From: Streptomyces prasinopilosus
GTDB taxonomy: Bacteria; Actinomycetota; Actinomycetes; Streptomycetales; Streptomycetaceae
Assembly (NCBI RefSeq): GCF_001419695.1
Contig: NZ_LIRG01000166.1
Coordinates: 1 to 37,016 of the forward strand
Direction of reading: 5' to 3'
DNA: 37,016 nt
The translations under genes were made by a program, and so were the position numbers. Below, piece after piece: positions 28,663-37,016 of this stretch. The notes below the pieces were generated by a model. The model made no database searches and was not told the DNA's origin. It saw only the letters and a program-made list of their open reading frames with translations. How positions within the stretch are numbered: position 1 is the first letter of the stretch; the number at the start of each line of letters is the position of its first letter.

Positions 28663-29976
28663 GTGCTCACCGCGTTCGCCCGGGCGTTCAAGACGCCCGA
28701 CCTGCGCAAGAAACTGCTGTTCACGCTCGGCATCATCGTGGTGTACCGGATCGGTACGAACATTCCGATCCCCGGCGTCGATTACCGGAACGTGCAGACC
28801 TGTATCGATGCGGCCCAGGCCAATCAGGGCCTGTTCGGGCTGGTCAACATGTTCAGCGGCGGCGCGCTGCTGCAGATCACGGTCTTCGCGCTGGGCATCA
28901 TGCCGTACATCACGGCGAGCATCATTCTGCAGCTGCTGACCGTGGTGATCCCGCGGCTGGAAGCCCTGAAGAAGGAGGGCCAGGCCGGTACCGCGAAGAT
29001 CACGCAGTACACCCGTTACCTGACGGTGGCGCTCGCCGTCCTGCAGGGCACCGGCCTGGTGGCCACCGCCCGCAGCGGCGCCCTCTTCCAGGGCTGCCCG
29101 GTGGCGAGCGAGATCGTCCCCGACCAGTCGATGTTCGTGACCATCACCATGGTCATCACGATGACCGCCGGCACGGCCGCCGTCATGTGGCTCGGTGAGC
29201 TGATCACCGACCGCGGCATCGGCAACGGCATGTCGATGCTGATGTTCATCTCGATCGCCGCCACCTTCCCCTCCGCCCTGTGGGCCATCAAGGAGCAGGG
29301 CAGCCTGGCGGACGGCTGGATCGAGTTCGGCACGGTCATGCTCGTCGGCCTGGTCATGGTCGGCCTGGTCGTCTTCGTCGAGCAGGCGCAGCGCCGGATT
29401 CCCGTGCAGTACGCGAAGCGCATGATCGGCCGCCGTTCCTACGGCGGGACGTCCACCTACATTCCCCTCAAGGTGAACCAGGCGGGTGTCATCCCCGTCA
29501 TCTTCGCCTCGTCGCTGCTCTACATCCCGGCACTGATCGTCCAGTTCTCCAGCTCCACCGCCGGATGGGCGACGTGGGTCACGAACAACCTGGCCGACAC
29601 GGGCGCCACGGCGCACATCATTCTTTACTTCTTCTTGATCGTGTTCTTCGCATTCTTCTACGTGGCGATTACCTTCAACCCCGAAGAAGTCGCTGACAAC
29701 ATGAAGAAGTATGGTGGTTTCATCCCGGGCATCCGGGCTGGCCGACCGACCGCTGAGTACCTGAGCTACGTACTCAACCGGATCACCTGGCCGGGTTCGC
29801 TGTACTTGGGCCTGATCTCTCTCGTGCCGACGATGGCGTTGGCCGGTTTCGGGGCAAACCAGAACTTCCCGTTCGGCGGGACCAGCATCCTCATCATCGT
29901 GGGTGTCGGTCTCGAGACGGTGAGGCAGATCGAGAGCCAGCTCCAGCAGCGCAATTACGAAGGGTTCCTCCGCTGA
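28663..29976 (+). CDS. secY: Protein translocase channel subunit SecY
   Basis: 437 residues, full length, with ten hydrophobic transmembrane segments. It starts MLTAFARAFKTPDLRKKLLF and contains TNIPIPGVD, the plug-region sequence LFGLVNMFSGGALLQ, GIMPYITASIILQLL and the cytoplasmic RRIPVQYAKR. SecY forms the SecYEG pore for Sec-dependent export and insertion. The GTG start lies five bases after AGGAGG. Its stop overlaps the adk ATG. Confidence 0.97.
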   Translation: MLTAFARAFKTPDLRKKLLFTLGIIVVYRIGTNIPIPGVDYRNVQTCIDAAQANQGLFGLVNMFSGGALLQITVFALGIMPYITASIILQLLTVVIPRLEALKKEGQAGTAKITQYTRYLTVALAVLQGTGLVATARSGALFQGCPVASEIVPDQSMFVTITMVITMTAGTAAVMWLGELITDRGIGNGMSMLMFISIAATFPSALWAIKEQGSLADGWIEFGTVMLVGLVMVGLVVFVEQAQRRIPVQYAKRMIGRRSYGGTSTYIPLKVNQAGVIPVIFASSLLYIPALIVQFSSSTAGWATWVTNNLADTGATAHIILYFFLIVFFAFFYVAITFNPEEVADNMKKYGGFIPGIRAGRPTAEYLSYVLNRITWPGSLYLGLISLVPTMALAGFGANQNFPFGGTSILIIVGVGLETVRQIESQLQQRNYEGFLR

Positions 29977-30629
29977 TGCGAATCGTCCTCGTCGGGCCGC
30001 CCGGTGCTGGGAAAGGCACGCAGGCCACCCGCCTAGCCGAGAAGCTGAGCATCCCCCACATCTCCACCGGCGATCTGTTCCGCGCCAACATCAGCCGGCA
30101 GACCGAGCTGGGCAAGCTGGCGAAGTCCTACATGGACGCGGGCAACCTGGTGCCGGACGAGGTCACCATCGCCATGGCGAAGGACCGCATGGAGCAGCCG
30201 GACGCCGAGGCCGGCTTCCTGCTGGACGGCTTCCCGAGGAACGTCTCCCAGGCCGAGGCCCTGGACCGGCTGCTGGAGACCGAGGGCATCACGCTGGACG
30301 CGGTGCTCGACCTGGAGGCCCCCGAGGCCGAGGTGGTCAAGCGGATCGCCGGACGGCGGGTCTGCCGCAAGGACTCCAGCCACGTCTTCCACGTGTCGTA
30401 CAGCAAGCCGGCCAAAGAGGGCGTCTGCGACGTCTGCGGCGGCGAGCTGTACCAGCGGGACGACGACTCCGAGGAGACGGTGCGCACCCGGCTGGAGGTC
30501 TACCACACGCAGACCGAGCCGATCATCGACTACTACAAGGCCCAGGGCCTCGTGGTGACGATCGGGGCGATGGGCCCGGTGGACGAGGTCACCGGGCGCG
30601 CGCTGGAGGCGCTCAAGCAGGGCCAGTAG
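29976..30629 (+). CDS. adk: Adenylate kinase
   Basis: 217 residues, long-form kinase (AMP + ATP to 2 ADP). The P-loop GPPGAGKGTQ begins at Gly7; the AMP site shows STGDLFRANI and DGFPRN. The lid (about 127-162) has Cys130, Asp133, Cys151 and Cys154, a variant of the four-Cys zinc lid in which the second ligand position is Asp; zinc binding is plausible but not certain. secY-adk linkage is widespread in bacteria. A 14-bp hairpin follows the stop. Confidence 0.97.
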   Translation: MRIVLVGPPGAGKGTQATRLAEKLSIPHISTGDLFRANISRQTELGKLAKSYMDAGNLVPDEVTIAMAKDRMEQPDAEAGFLLDGFPRNVSQAEALDRLLETEGITLDAVLDLEAPEAEVVKRIAGRRVCRKDSSHVFHVSYSKPAKEGVCDVCGGELYQRDDDSEETVRTRLEVYHTQTEPIIDYYKAQGLVVTIGAMGPVDEVTGRALEALKQGQ

Positions 30630-30640
30630 CTGTGCCCGTC

Positions 30641-30672
30641 CGGCCGCGGTTCCCTGCGGGGAGCCGCGGCCG
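30641..30672 (+). terminator. Terminator-like hairpin after adk
   Basis: Arms 30641-30654 and 30659-30672 pair over 14 positions with one G-T wobble and a TGCG loop, 11 bases after the adk stop. No T-run. It probably limits read-through into map. Confidence 0.6.
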
Positions 30673-30695
30673 ACGTGTGTGCGGGGGAACGGGCG

Positions 30696-30729
30696 CGGAC
30701 ACCGTCCCCCGTATCGTTGACGGTGTCCG
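30696..30729 (+). promoter_or_regulatory. Stem-loop in the map leader
   Basis: 10-bp perfect stem 30696-30705 with 30720-30729, 14-base loop, ending 33 bases before the map start. It overlaps the likely promoter region (TATCGT at about 30712, TTGACG at 30717), so it may be an operator-like palindrome or a leader structure. Confidence 0.4.
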
Positions 30730-30762
30730 TACTCTCTCCGGTCCAGAAAGGCCGTCGACCTC

Positions 30763-31599
30763 ATGGTGCAGATCAAGACCCCCGAGCAGATCGCCAAGAT
30801 GCGCGAGGCGGGGCTGGTGGTCGCTGCCATTCACGCGGCCACCCGCGAGGCGGCCGTGCCCGGGGCCACGACGAAGGACCTCGACCAGGTCGCCCGCAAG
30901 GTGCTCGCGGAGCACGGCGCGAAGCCCAACTTCCTCGGTTACGGCGGTTTCCCCGCGACGATCTGCACCTCCGTCAACGAGGTCGTCGTCCATGGCATCC
31001 CCTCCGACGAGGTCGTCCTCAAGGACGGGGACGTCATCTCCATCGACTGCGGCGCCATCATCGACGGCTGGCACGGCGACGCGGCCTACACGGCCTTCGT
31101 CGGGTCCGGGCACGCGCCGGAGCTGGTCGAGCTGTCCCGGGTGACCGAGGAGTCGATGTGGGCCGGCATCGCGGCCATGAAGCCCGGCAACCGGCTGGTC
31201 GACATCTCCCGCGCCATCGAGACCTACATCCGCCGGCAGCCGAAGCCCGGCGGCGGGCGCTACGGGATCATCGAGGACTACGGCGGCCACGGCATCGGCA
31301 CCGAGATGCACATGGACCCGCACCTGCTGAACTACGTCGAGCGCCGCCGGGGCAAGGGGCCCAAGCTGGTCCCGGGCTTCTGCCTGGCCATCGAGCCGAT
31401 GGTCTCGCTGGGCACGGCGAAGACCCAGGTGCTGGAGGACGACTGGACCGTCATCACGACGGACGGGACCTGGTCCTCGCACTGGGAGCACTCGGTCGCG
31501 CTGACGGAGGAGGGCCCGCTGGTGCTGACCGCCCCGGACGGCGGGAAGGCGAAGCTGGCCGAGCACGGCATCACGGCGGCCCCGGACCCGCTCGCCTGA
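30763..31599 (+). CDS. map: Methionine aminopeptidase, type I
   Basis: 278 residues. Removes the initiator Met from nascent proteins with small second residues. The five metal ligands are seen: Asp95 and Asp106 (SIDCGAIIDGWHGDAA), His176 (GGHGIG), Glu211 (AIEPMVS) and Glu242 (HWEHSVALTE); His77 (VVHGIP) is the substrate-side His. No N-terminal zinc-finger extension, so the short bacterial form. AGAAAGG precedes the ATG. Position between adk and infA is common in actinobacteria; many streptomycetes carry a second map elsewhere. Confidence 0.96.
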   Translation: MVQIKTPEQIAKMREAGLVVAAIHAATREAAVPGATTKDLDQVARKVLAEHGAKPNFLGYGGFPATICTSVNEVVVHGIPSDEVVLKDGDVISIDCGAIIDGWHGDAAYTAFVGSGHAPELVELSRVTEESMWAGIAAMKPGNRLVDISRAIETYIRRQPKPGGGRYGIIEDYGGHGIGTEMHMDPHLLNYVERRRGKGPKLVPGFCLAIEPMVSLGTAKTQVLEDDWTVITTDGTWSSHWEHSVALTEEGPLVLTAPDGGKAKLAEHGITAAPDPLA

Positions 31600-31603
31600 G
31601 GAG

Positions 31604-31654
31604 GGGCTCGGCCCGCCCGAGGGGCCCCGCCCGGAGGGCTCGGCCCGCCCGAGG
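31604..31654 (+). repeat. Two identical 19-base repeats after map
   Basis: Positions 31604-31622 and 31636-31654 are identical, 32 bases apart, each with a small internal CTCGG/CCGAG inverted repeat. Purpose unknown; perhaps transcript-end structure. Confidence 0.7.
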
Positions 31655-31670
31655 AGGGCCGCCGGCCCGA

Positions 31671-31697
31671 GGGGGACCCTCCGTCCGGGGGTCCCCC
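31671..31697 (+). terminator. Probable map terminator
   Basis: 9-bp perfect stem (31671-31679 with 31689-31697) with a 9-base loop, about 70 bases after the map stop, within a GC-rich spacer (31600-31802) that holds no gene. Confidence 0.5.
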
Positions 31698-31802
31698 CGT
31701 CGCGGCCACCGCCCGCGGGCCGGTGGGGGCGCCCCGGTGCCGGGCCGAGACTCGCGGAGGCCGACGGGTTAAGGATCTCGTGCGTGGGGCAGACTTTCCC
31801 GA

Positions 31803-31832
31803 TTCGTCTTTCCGGGGGCCCTGACGTAGACT
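31803..31832 (+). promoter_or_regulatory. infA promoter
   Basis: TAGACT (31827-31832) matches the HrdB -10 consensus; TTCGTC (31803-31808) sits 18 bases upstream as a moderate -35. Transcription would start near 31839, opening the infA-rpmJ-rpsM-rpsK-rpoA-rplQ group. Confidence 0.65.
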
Positions 31833-31840
31833 GACTCGTC

Positions 31841-31900
31841 GGCTCTTGTGCACCCGCATGTCTGCATGCACGTCATGCCCGTGCGGCGCACGGCAGAGCC
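31841..31900 (+). ncRNA. Predicted three-way-junction leader of infA
   Basis: Closing stem GGCTCT (31841-31846) with AGAGCC (31895-31900), 6 bp. Inside are hairpin 1, GCATG (31856-31860) with CATGC (31865-31869), and hairpin 2, CCGTG (31879-31883) with CACGG (31889-31893). It begins within a few bases of the inferred transcript start and ends 30 bases before the infA start, the right place for a cis-regulatory RNA. No known family is recognised. Confidence 0.4.
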
Positions 31901-31930
31901 GATCAAGGTAGTCGATTCGAAGGGCGAAGC

Positions 31931-32152
31931 GTGGCCAAGAAGCAAGGTGCCATCGAGATCGAGGGCACTGTCGTCGAGTCTCTTCCGAACGCCATGTTCA
32001 AGGTCGAGCTCCAGAACGGCCACCAGGTTCTGGCACACATCAGCGGCAAGATGCGCATGCACTACATCCGCATCCTCCCTGACGACCGGGTCGTGGTGGA
32101 GCTCTCTCCGTACGACCTGACCCGTGGTCGGATCGTCTACCGGTACAAGTGA
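31931..32152 (+). CDS. infA: Translation initiation factor IF-1
   Basis: 73 residues, GTG start. The OB-fold shows [39 protein letters not shown] and [15 protein letters not shown]-1 occupies the 30S A site during initiation. GAAGGGCGAAGC precedes the start. Own promoter and structured leader lie upstream. Confidence 0.97.
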   Translation: MAKKQGAIEIEGTVVESLPNAMFKVELQNGHQVLAHISGKMRMHYIRILPDDRVVVELSPYDLTRGRIVYRYK

Positions 32153-32216
32153 GCAAGTAGATCTTGCCCCCTCTCCTCGTGGCGCGGGGGCACTGAGCCC
32201 GGAGAACTTCAATCCC

Positions 32217-32330
32217 ATGAAGGTCAAGCCGAGCGTCAAGAAGATCTGCGACAAGTGCAGGGTGATCCGCCGTCACGGCCGGGTCATGGTCATCTGCGAC
32301 AACCCGCGCCACAAGCAGCGCCAGGGCTGA
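32217..32330 (+). CDS. rpmJ: 50S ribosomal protein L36, zinc form
   Basis: 37 residues: [20 protein letters not shown] with Cys11, Cys14, Cys27 and His32 as zinc ligands (C+ form). A Cys-free, Zur-controlled paralogue often exists elsewhere in Streptomyces. GGAGAACTTCAATCCC precedes the ATG. The upstream open frame without the motif is ignored. Confidence 0.95.
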   Translation: MKVKPSVKKICDKCRVIRRHGRVMVICDNPRHKQRQG

Positions 32331-32537
32331 ACCGCACGACCCACCCTCTGCGCCTTCCCGCAGAACTTCGCGCGACGCGAGCAGTACACGTTCATACGCA
32401 GAGCCCGAGCCCACCGGCTCGACACCCCCGGCTCGGAGGCTGGGGACCCAGTCCGTACCAAATCGTCGGAGCAGGCGAGGACGGCGGCTGGGGGACGGTC
32501 CTGTGGAAGACCTCCGACAACAAACTGGAGCCATTGA

Positions 32538-32918
32538 ATGGCACGCGTTTCCGGTGTTGACATCCCGCGCGAAAAGCGCGTGGAGATCGCCCTCACCTAT
32601 GTGTTCGGCATCGGCCGAACCCTTTCGCAGCAGACGCTGGCCGCTGTCGGCGTCGACCCGAACACCCGCGTTCGCGACCTCTCCGAGGAGCAGCTCGTCG
32701 CGATCCGTGAGTTCGTGGACAACAACATCAAGACCGAGGGTGACCTCCGTCGCGAGATCCAGGCCGACATCCGCCGCAAGGTCGAGATCGGCACCTACCA
32801 GGGTCTGCGTCACCGTCGCGGTCTGCCCGTCCGCGGTCAGCGCACCAGCACCAACGCGCGTACCCGCAAGGGCCCGCGTCGCGCCATCGCCGGCAAGAAG
32901 AAGCCGGGCAAGAAGTAG
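32538..32918 (+). CDS. rpsM: 30S ribosomal protein S13
   Basis: 126 residues: [34 protein letters not shown], then [20 protein letters not shown] and a Lys-rich tail. S13 bridges to the 50S head and contacts the P-site tRNA. A 207-base gap from rpmJ (32331-32537) holds GC-rich repeats of GGCTCG but no clear promoter or gene. Confidence 0.97.
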   Translation: MARVSGVDIPREKRVEIALTYVFGIGRTLSQQTLAAVGVDPNTRVRDLSEEQLVAIREFVDNNIKTEGDLRREIQADIRRKVEIGTYQGLRHRRGLPVRGQRTSTNARTRKGPRRAIAGKKKPGKK

Positions 32919-32983
32919 TCCGCAGCGGACACCTGTCCACGGTCTTCGCTGTAGGACCGACCACCTCCCGTAGGAGTTAGTAG

Positions 32984-33388
32984 ATGCCCCCCAAGGGACG
33001 TCAGGGCGCTGCCAAGAAGGTGCGCCGCAAGGAAAAGAAGAACGTCGCTCACGGCCACGCGCACATCAAGAGCACGTTCAACAACACGATCGTCTCCATC
33101 ACGGACCCGTCCGGCAACGTGATCTCCTGGGCCTCCGCCGGCCACGTCGGCTTCAAGGGCTCCCGGAAGTCCACGCCGTTCGCCGCGCAGATGGCCGCCG
33201 AGTCGGCCGCCCGCCGCGCCCAGGAGCACGGCATGCGCAAGGTCGACGTGTTCGTCAAGGGCCCGGGTTCCGGTCGTGAGACCGCCATCCGTTCGCTCCA
33301 GGCGACCGGTCTCGAGGTCGGCTCCATCCAGGACGTCACCCCGACCCCGCACAACGGCTGCCGCCCGCCGAAGCGCCGCCGCGTCTGA
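32984..33388 (+). CDS. rpsK: 30S ribosomal protein S11
   Basis: 134 residues: [58 protein letters not shown] and a final [18 protein letters not shown]11 forms the 30S platform near the E site. It starts 65 bases after rpsM with GTAGGAG upstream. In this lineage rpsD, which often follows rpsK in other bacteria, is absent here; rpoA comes next. Confidence 0.97.
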   Translation: MPPKGRQGAAKKVRRKEKKNVAHGHAHIKSTFNNTIVSITDPSGNVISWASAGHVGFKGSRKSTPFAAQMAAESAARRAQEHGMRKVDVFVKGPGSGRETAIRSLQATGLEVGSIQDVTPTPHNGCRPPKRRRV

Positions 33389-33446
33389 TCCGACGCCGGT
33401 GTCGCGTCCGGGTCCTCGACCCGGCGCACGCGGACAGTGATGTTTC

Positions 33447-33480
33447 GGGCGGTACGTTCCGTATACGGGCCGTACCGCCC
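33447..33480 (+). promoter_or_regulatory. Nested palindrome in the rpsK-rpoA gap
   Basis: 10-bp stem 33447-33456 with 33471-33480 encloses a second perfect palindrome, CCGTA/TACGG (33459-33468). A further stem CCGCAC/GTGCGG lies at about 33497-33518. No T-run. It could attenuate, process, or mark an operator for rpoA expression. Confidence 0.45.
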
Positions 33481-33566
33481 GTACCCTTGCAGGGCCCGCA
33501 CTCCTCATCGGGTGCGGTTTCCGTCGGACGTCAAATAGCGGGCGTCCACGAAAGAAGGATCCACAC

Positions 33567-34589
33567 ATGCTGATCGCTCAGCGTCCCTCGTTGACCGAAG
33601 AGGTCGTCGACGAGTTCCGGTCCCGGTTCGTGATCGAGCCGCTGGAGCCGGGCTTCGGCTACACCCTCGGCAACTCCCTCCGCCGCACCCTCCTGTCGTC
33701 GATCCCCGGTGCCGCCGTCACCAGCATCCGCATCGACGGCGTCCTGCACGAGTTCACCACCGTGCCGGGCGTCAAGGAGGACGTCACCGACCTGATCCTC
33801 AACATCAAGCAGCTGGTCGTCTCCTCGGAGCACGACGAGCCCGTGGTGATGTACCTGCGCAAGCAGGGACCGGGTCAGGTCACCGCCGCCGACATCGCGC
33901 CCCCGGCCGGTGTCGAGGTGCACAACCCCGACCTCGTCCTCGCCACGCTCAACGGCAAGGGCAAGCTGGAGATGGAGCTGACCGTCGAGCGCGGTCGCGG
34001 CTACGTCTCCGCCGTGCAGAACAAGCAGGTGGGCCAGGAGATCGGCCGTATCCCGGTCGACTCCATCTACAGCCCCGTGCTGAAGGTCACGTACAAGGTC
34101 GAGGCGACCCGTGTCGAGCAGCGCACCGACTTCGACAAGCTGATCGTCGACGTCGAGACCAAGCAGGCCATGCGTCCGCGTGACGCCATGGCGTCGGCCG
34201 GCAAGACCCTGGTCGAGCTGTTCGGTCTGGCCCGCGAGCTCAACATCGACGCCGAGGGCATCGACATGGGCCCGTCCCCGACGGACGCCGCTCTCGCCGC
34301 CGATCTGGCGCTGCCGATCGAGGAGCTGGAGCTCACGGTCCGCTCGTACAACTGCCTCAAGCGCGAGGGCATCCACTCCGTGGGTGAACTCGTCGCCCGT
34401 TCCGAGGCCGACCTCCTCGACATCCGCAACTTCGGTGCGAAGTCGATCGACGAGGTCAAGGCGAAGCTGGCCGGCATGAGCCTGGCGCTGAAGGACAGCC
34501 CGCCCGGATTCGACCCGACCGCCGCCGCGGACGCCTTCGGCGCGGACGACGACGCGGACGCCGGGTTCGTCGAGACCGAGCAGTACTGA
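33567..34589 (+). CDS. rpoA: RNA polymerase alpha subunit
   Basis: 340 residues. The N-terminal assembly domain starts [20 protein letters not shown] and has [21 protein letters not shown]; the linker leads to the C-terminal domain (about 250-315) with [20 protein letters not shown] and [16 protein letters not shown], used for activator and UP-element contact. A short acidic tail follows. AGAAGGATC precedes the ATG. Confidence 0.97.
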   Translation: MLIAQRPSLTEEVVDEFRSRFVIEPLEPGFGYTLGNSLRRTLLSSIPGAAVTSIRIDGVLHEFTTVPGVKEDVTDLILNIKQLVVSSEHDEPVVMYLRKQGPGQVTAADIAPPAGVEVHNPDLVLATLNGKGKLEMELTVERGRGYVSAVQNKQVGQEIGRIPVDSIYSPVLKVTYKVEATRVEQRTDFDKLIVDVETKQAMRPRDAMASAGKTLVELFGLARELNIDAEGIDMGPSPTDAALAADLALPIEELELTVRSYNCLKREGIHSVGELVARSEADLLDIRNFGAKSIDEVKAKLAGMSLALKDSPPGFDPTAAADAFGADDDADAGFVETEQY

Positions 34590-34595
34590 GCCCTT

Positions 34596-34625
34596 TCCGG
34601 GGCTTGCCCTCGGGGGAGCCCCGGA
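34596..34625 (+). terminator. Stem-loop between rpoA and rplQ
   Basis: 9-bp perfect stem, 34596-34604 with 34617-34625, 12-base loop, right after the rpoA stop. No T-run, so partial attenuation is as likely as termination. Confidence 0.4.
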
Positions 34626-34703
34626 TCTCCGACAGGCGACCGCCTGCTCGGATACTGACCCCGGTACCTGATACGGCCGGGGCAGACACCTAGGAGAGAC
34701 ATC

Positions 34704-35234
34704 ATGCCGAAGCCCGCCAAGGGTACCCGTATGGGCGGCAGCGCCGCGCACGAGAAGCTCCTCCTCGCGAACCTCGCGAAGGCGCTCTTCGAGCACGGCC
34801 GCATCACCACCACCGAGGCGAAGGCGCGCCGTCTGCGCCCGTACGCCGAGCGTCTGGTCACCAAGGCGAAGAAGGGCGACCTTCACAACCGCCGCCAGGT
34901 GCTCCAGGTCATCACGGACAAGAGCATCGTGCACACGCTCTTCACCGAGATCGGCCCGCGGTACGAGAACCGCCCGGGTGGTTACACCCGGATCACCAAG
35001 ATCGGTAACCGTCGTGGCGACAACGCGCCCATGGCCGTCATCGAGCTGGTCGAGGCCCTGACGGTCGCCCAGGAGGCCACCGGTGAGGCCGAGGCCGCGA
35101 CCAAGCGCGCGGTCAAGGAAGACGCCCTCGCCAAGGACACGGCCGTCGAGGACGCCAAGTCCGAGGACGCGAAGTCCGAGGAGACCAAGGACGAGGCCGC
35201 CGAGGCCCCGGCCGAGGAGTCCAAGGACGCCTGA
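34704..35234 (+). CDS. rplQ: 50S ribosomal protein L17 with acidic tail
   Basis: 176 residues; the L17 core ([58 protein letters not shown]) covers about 1-120. The remaining 55 residues are a Glu/Asp/Lys/Ala repeat ([19 protein letters not shown]), common in Streptomyces and absent from E. coli L17. GGAGAG precedes the ATG. A terminator follows 17 bases after the stop. Confidence 0.97.
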   Translation: MPKPAKGTRMGGSAAHEKLLLANLAKALFEHGRITTTEAKARRLRPYAERLVTKAKKGDLHNRRQVLQVITDKSIVHTLFTEIGPRYENRPGGYTRITKIGNRRGDNAPMAVIELVEALTVAQEATGEAEAATKRAVKEDALAKDTAVEDAKSEDAKSEETKDEAAEAPAEESKDA

Positions 35235-35250
35235 GGCACCGTCTCGCCGA

Positions 35251-35282
35251 AGCGGGTCCGCCCTTCCCGGGGCGGGCCCGCT
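35251..35282 (+). terminator. Terminator after rplQ
   Basis: 12-position stem (35251-35262 with 35271-35282, one G-T pair, 8-base loop) followed by TTCGTCT. It closes the alpha-operon group just before truA. Confidence 0.75.
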
Positions 35283-35307
35283 TTCGTCTGCCTGAGAGGA
35301 TCTGCAC

Positions 35308-36171
35308 GTGAGTGACGAAGCACAGCCCGGACACGTCCGCATCCGCCTGGACCTCTCCTACGACGGGGCCGGGTTCTCCGGCTGGGCCAAGCAGGCCGGG
35401 GGCCGGCGGACCGTGCAGGGGGAGATCGAGGACGCCCTGCGGACCGTCACGCGGTCCGGCGGGACGACGTACGAGCTGACCGTGGCCGGACGGACCGACG
35501 CCGGGGTGCACGCCCGCGGGCAGGTGGCCCACGTCGACCTGCCGGCCGGACTGTGGGAGGAGCACCGGGAGAAGCTGCTCAAGCGGCTCGCGGGACGGCT
35601 GGCCCGCGATGTGCGGATCTGGTCCCTGACCGAGGCCCCGCCGGGATTCGACGCCCGCTTCTCCGCGATCTGGCGGCGCTACGCGTACCGCGTCACCGAC
35701 CACCCGGGCGGGGTGGACCCGCTGCTGCGCGGCCATGTGCTGTGGCACGACTGGCCGCTCGACGTCGACGCCATGAACGAGGCGGCGGGCCGGCTGCTGG
35801 GGGAGCACGACTTCGCCGCGTACTGCAAGCGGCGGGAGGGCGCGACGACCATCCGCACGCTCCAGGAGCTGAGCCTGGTGCGCGGTGCGGACGGGGTGAT
35901 CACGGCGACGGTCCGGGCCGACGCCTTCTGCCACAACATGGTGCGCTCGCTGATCGGGGCGCTGCTGTTCGTCGGCGACGGCCACCGCGCGCCCGACTGG
36001 CCGGGCAAGGTGCTGGCGGCGGGCGTACGGGACTCGGCGGTGCACGTCGTGCGCCCGCACGGGCTGACCCTGGAGGAGGTCGGCTATCCGTCCGACGACC
36101 TCCTGGCCGCCCGCTCCAAGGAGGCCCGCAACAAGAGGTCGCTGCCGGCCGCGCCGGCCCGGTGCTGCTGA
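35308..36171 (+). CDS. truA: tRNA pseudouridine(38-40) synthase
   Basis: 287 residues. Converts U38-U40 in the tRNA anticodon arm to pseudouridine. Catalytic Asp64 lies in [17 protein letters not shown]; other family marks are [24 protein letters not shown] and [16 protein letters not shown] start with GAGAGGATC upstream, 25 bases after the rplQ terminator, so read-through or a promoter within that hairpin region must serve it. The rplQ-truA order is widespread. Confidence 0.95.
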   Translation: MSDEAQPGHVRIRLDLSYDGAGFSGWAKQAGGRRTVQGEIEDALRTVTRSGGTTYELTVAGRTDAGVHARGQVAHVDLPAGLWEEHREKLLKRLAGRLARDVRIWSLTEAPPGFDARFSAIWRRYAYRVTDHPGGVDPLLRGHVLWHDWPLDVDAMNEAAGRLLGEHDFAAYCKRREGATTIRTLQELSLVRGADGVITATVRADAFCHNMVRSLIGALLFVGDGHRAPDWPGKVLAAGVRDSAVHVVRPHGLTLEEVGYPSDDLLAARSKEARNKRSLPAAPARCC

Positions 36172-36248
36172 TCCCGGGTCCGGTCCGGTGCTGCCGGGTC
36201 CGCTCCGGGGCTCCGGGTCCGGCCGGGGCGCCCGGTCCGGCTGCCCGC

Positions 36249-37016
36249 TCAGTTCCCGGGGCCTTCCTCCGTCCAGGTGGTGAGCAGTCCGGCGAGGGCG
36301 TCCACGACCTCCTGGGAGTCGGGTCCCTCGCCGCGGCCGTCCGGGGCGAGTTCCAGGTGCAGGAAGACCGCGTGGTGCTGCTGCGCGGCCTTGCCCTGGA
36401 CGTTGGTGGTGCCCTCCAGGGGGCAGTGGGCCGACCAGCCCCGGCAGACCCGCAGCCCGTCCTCCTCCAGGCGGTCGGCCAGCACGGACGCCTCGCCGGG
36501 CGCGCTCTGCGCGGCACCGCCGGAGAGGATCGCGTCGTAGCGCTTCGCGGAGGACTCGGCGAAGCCGTGCAGCTGGATGCCGGGCACCCCGCGCTTCTGC
36601 AGCTCCACGACCATCAGGTGGAAGGCGCTGTCCTCGCGGTGGGCCACGTCCGCGACGCGCTCGCCGTCGCCCGCCCGGCGGTGGGCGCCGGCCAGGACGA
36701 GCGCGCCGCCCGGGTTGTCCTCCAGCAGCCGCAGGCCGAGCGACTCGGTCTCCCGGTCGGAGACGGGATGCGGCACCTGGGCGCTCCAGCGGACCGGGGA
36801 GTCCGCGTTCAGGTACAGCCGGCCCCACCCCGCGCTCGCGCCCTCGCCGGAGGCGGCGACCTCGTCGTAGCGCCGGCCGGTCGCGGTGTCGGTGAGCCGG
36901 GTGACGCGCAGGCCGATCGGGGCGAGGAGGTCGTCCGCCTCCCGCATGTCCCGGTCCAGGAGCCGCCCGATCCCGCGGGCGAGCCGGTCGCGCTGGCCGG
37001 CGTCGGGGGGAGTGTA
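36249..37016 (-). CDS. Conserved protein, 3' part only (possible metal-dependent hydrolase)
   Basis: The frame is open to the window edge (37016), so the N-terminus is missing; about 255 residues are seen. An internal Met at 36947 should not be taken as the start, because coding sense continues beyond it (RDRLARGIGRLLDRDMREAD). His/Glu clusters such as VPHPVSDRETE, AHREDSAFH, LHGFAES and FLHLELAP recall zinc hydrolases of the poly-gamma-glutamate hydrolase or amidase sort, but no family is certain. It converges on truA; the 77-base gap is GC repeat-rich. Confidence 0.6.
   Translation of the reverse strand, partial: YTPPDAGQRDRLARGIGRLLDRDMREADDLLAPIGLRVTRLTDTATGRRYDEVAASGEGASAGWGRLYLNADSPVRWSAQVPHPVSDRETESLGLRLLEDNPGGALVLAGAHRRAGDGERVADVAHREDSAFHLMVVELQKRGVPGIQLHGFAESSAKRYDAILSGGAAQSAPGEASVLADRLEEDGLRVCRGWSAHCPLEGTTNVQGKAAQQHHAVFLHLELAPDGRGEGPDSQEVVDALAGLLTTWTEEGPGN

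Overview
The window is a stretch of Streptomyces (high-GC actinomycete) chromosome. This follows from the very GC-rich third codon positions, frequent GTG starts, ATGA/TGATG gene overlaps, lineage-typical families (DUF5753/DUF397 pair, SseB-like protein, T7SS-type toxin) and the Streptomyces-style C-terminal tails on RpsC and RplQ. Its frame is the conserved translation backbone: the str operon (rpsL-rpsG-fusA-tuf, 77-4436) and the S10, spc and alpha clusters (rpsJ to rplQ, 18591-35234), followed by truA and the 3' part of an opposing gene cut off by the window end.

The two ribosomal blocks are separated by about 14 kb of non-ribosomal DNA (4437-18590). In order it holds: a PD-(D/E)XK/Rpn-like nuclease-family protein; a gene-poor stretch; a reverse-strand operon of a probable type VII secretion polymorphic toxin (SseB-like protein, ESX-like protein, WXG toxin, YrhB/Imm35-type immunity protein, and an immunity-toxin fusion, 10879 down to 6296); an Scr1-type HTH/DUF5753 regulator with its DUF397 partner; a reverse-strand gene remnant; gdhA (NADP glutamate dehydrogenase); a small cupin; a secreted four-cysteine protein; and a NarL-type two-component system.

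The most notable system is the toxin locus. The papain-like (glutamine-deamidase type) toxin tip is split between two reading frames at an 8-base G/C homopolymer (8181-8188). The break separates the presumed catalytic Cys from the His and Asp; one extra base would restore a 581-residue protein. The toxin tip and its immunity gene are visibly AT-richer than the rest of the operon, as expected for an exchangeable cassette. The last gene fuses an immunity-like domain to a papain-like domain, then repeats the pair in degenerate form.

The ribosomal part is conventional in gene order but rich in leader and intergenic RNA structure. The rpsL and rpsJ leaders share a 25-base identical element forming a 6-bp hairpin. 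infA has an excellent promoter running straight into a predicted three-way-junction leader. Strong stem-loops lie in fusA-tuf, rpsQ-rplN, rplO-secY, after adk, rpsK-rpoA and rpoA-rplQ, suggesting the long superoperon is divided into separately tuned transcription units. secY, adk, map and infA sit between the spc and alpha ribosomal genes, coupling membrane export, nucleotide balance, N-terminal processing and initiation to ribosome synthesis.
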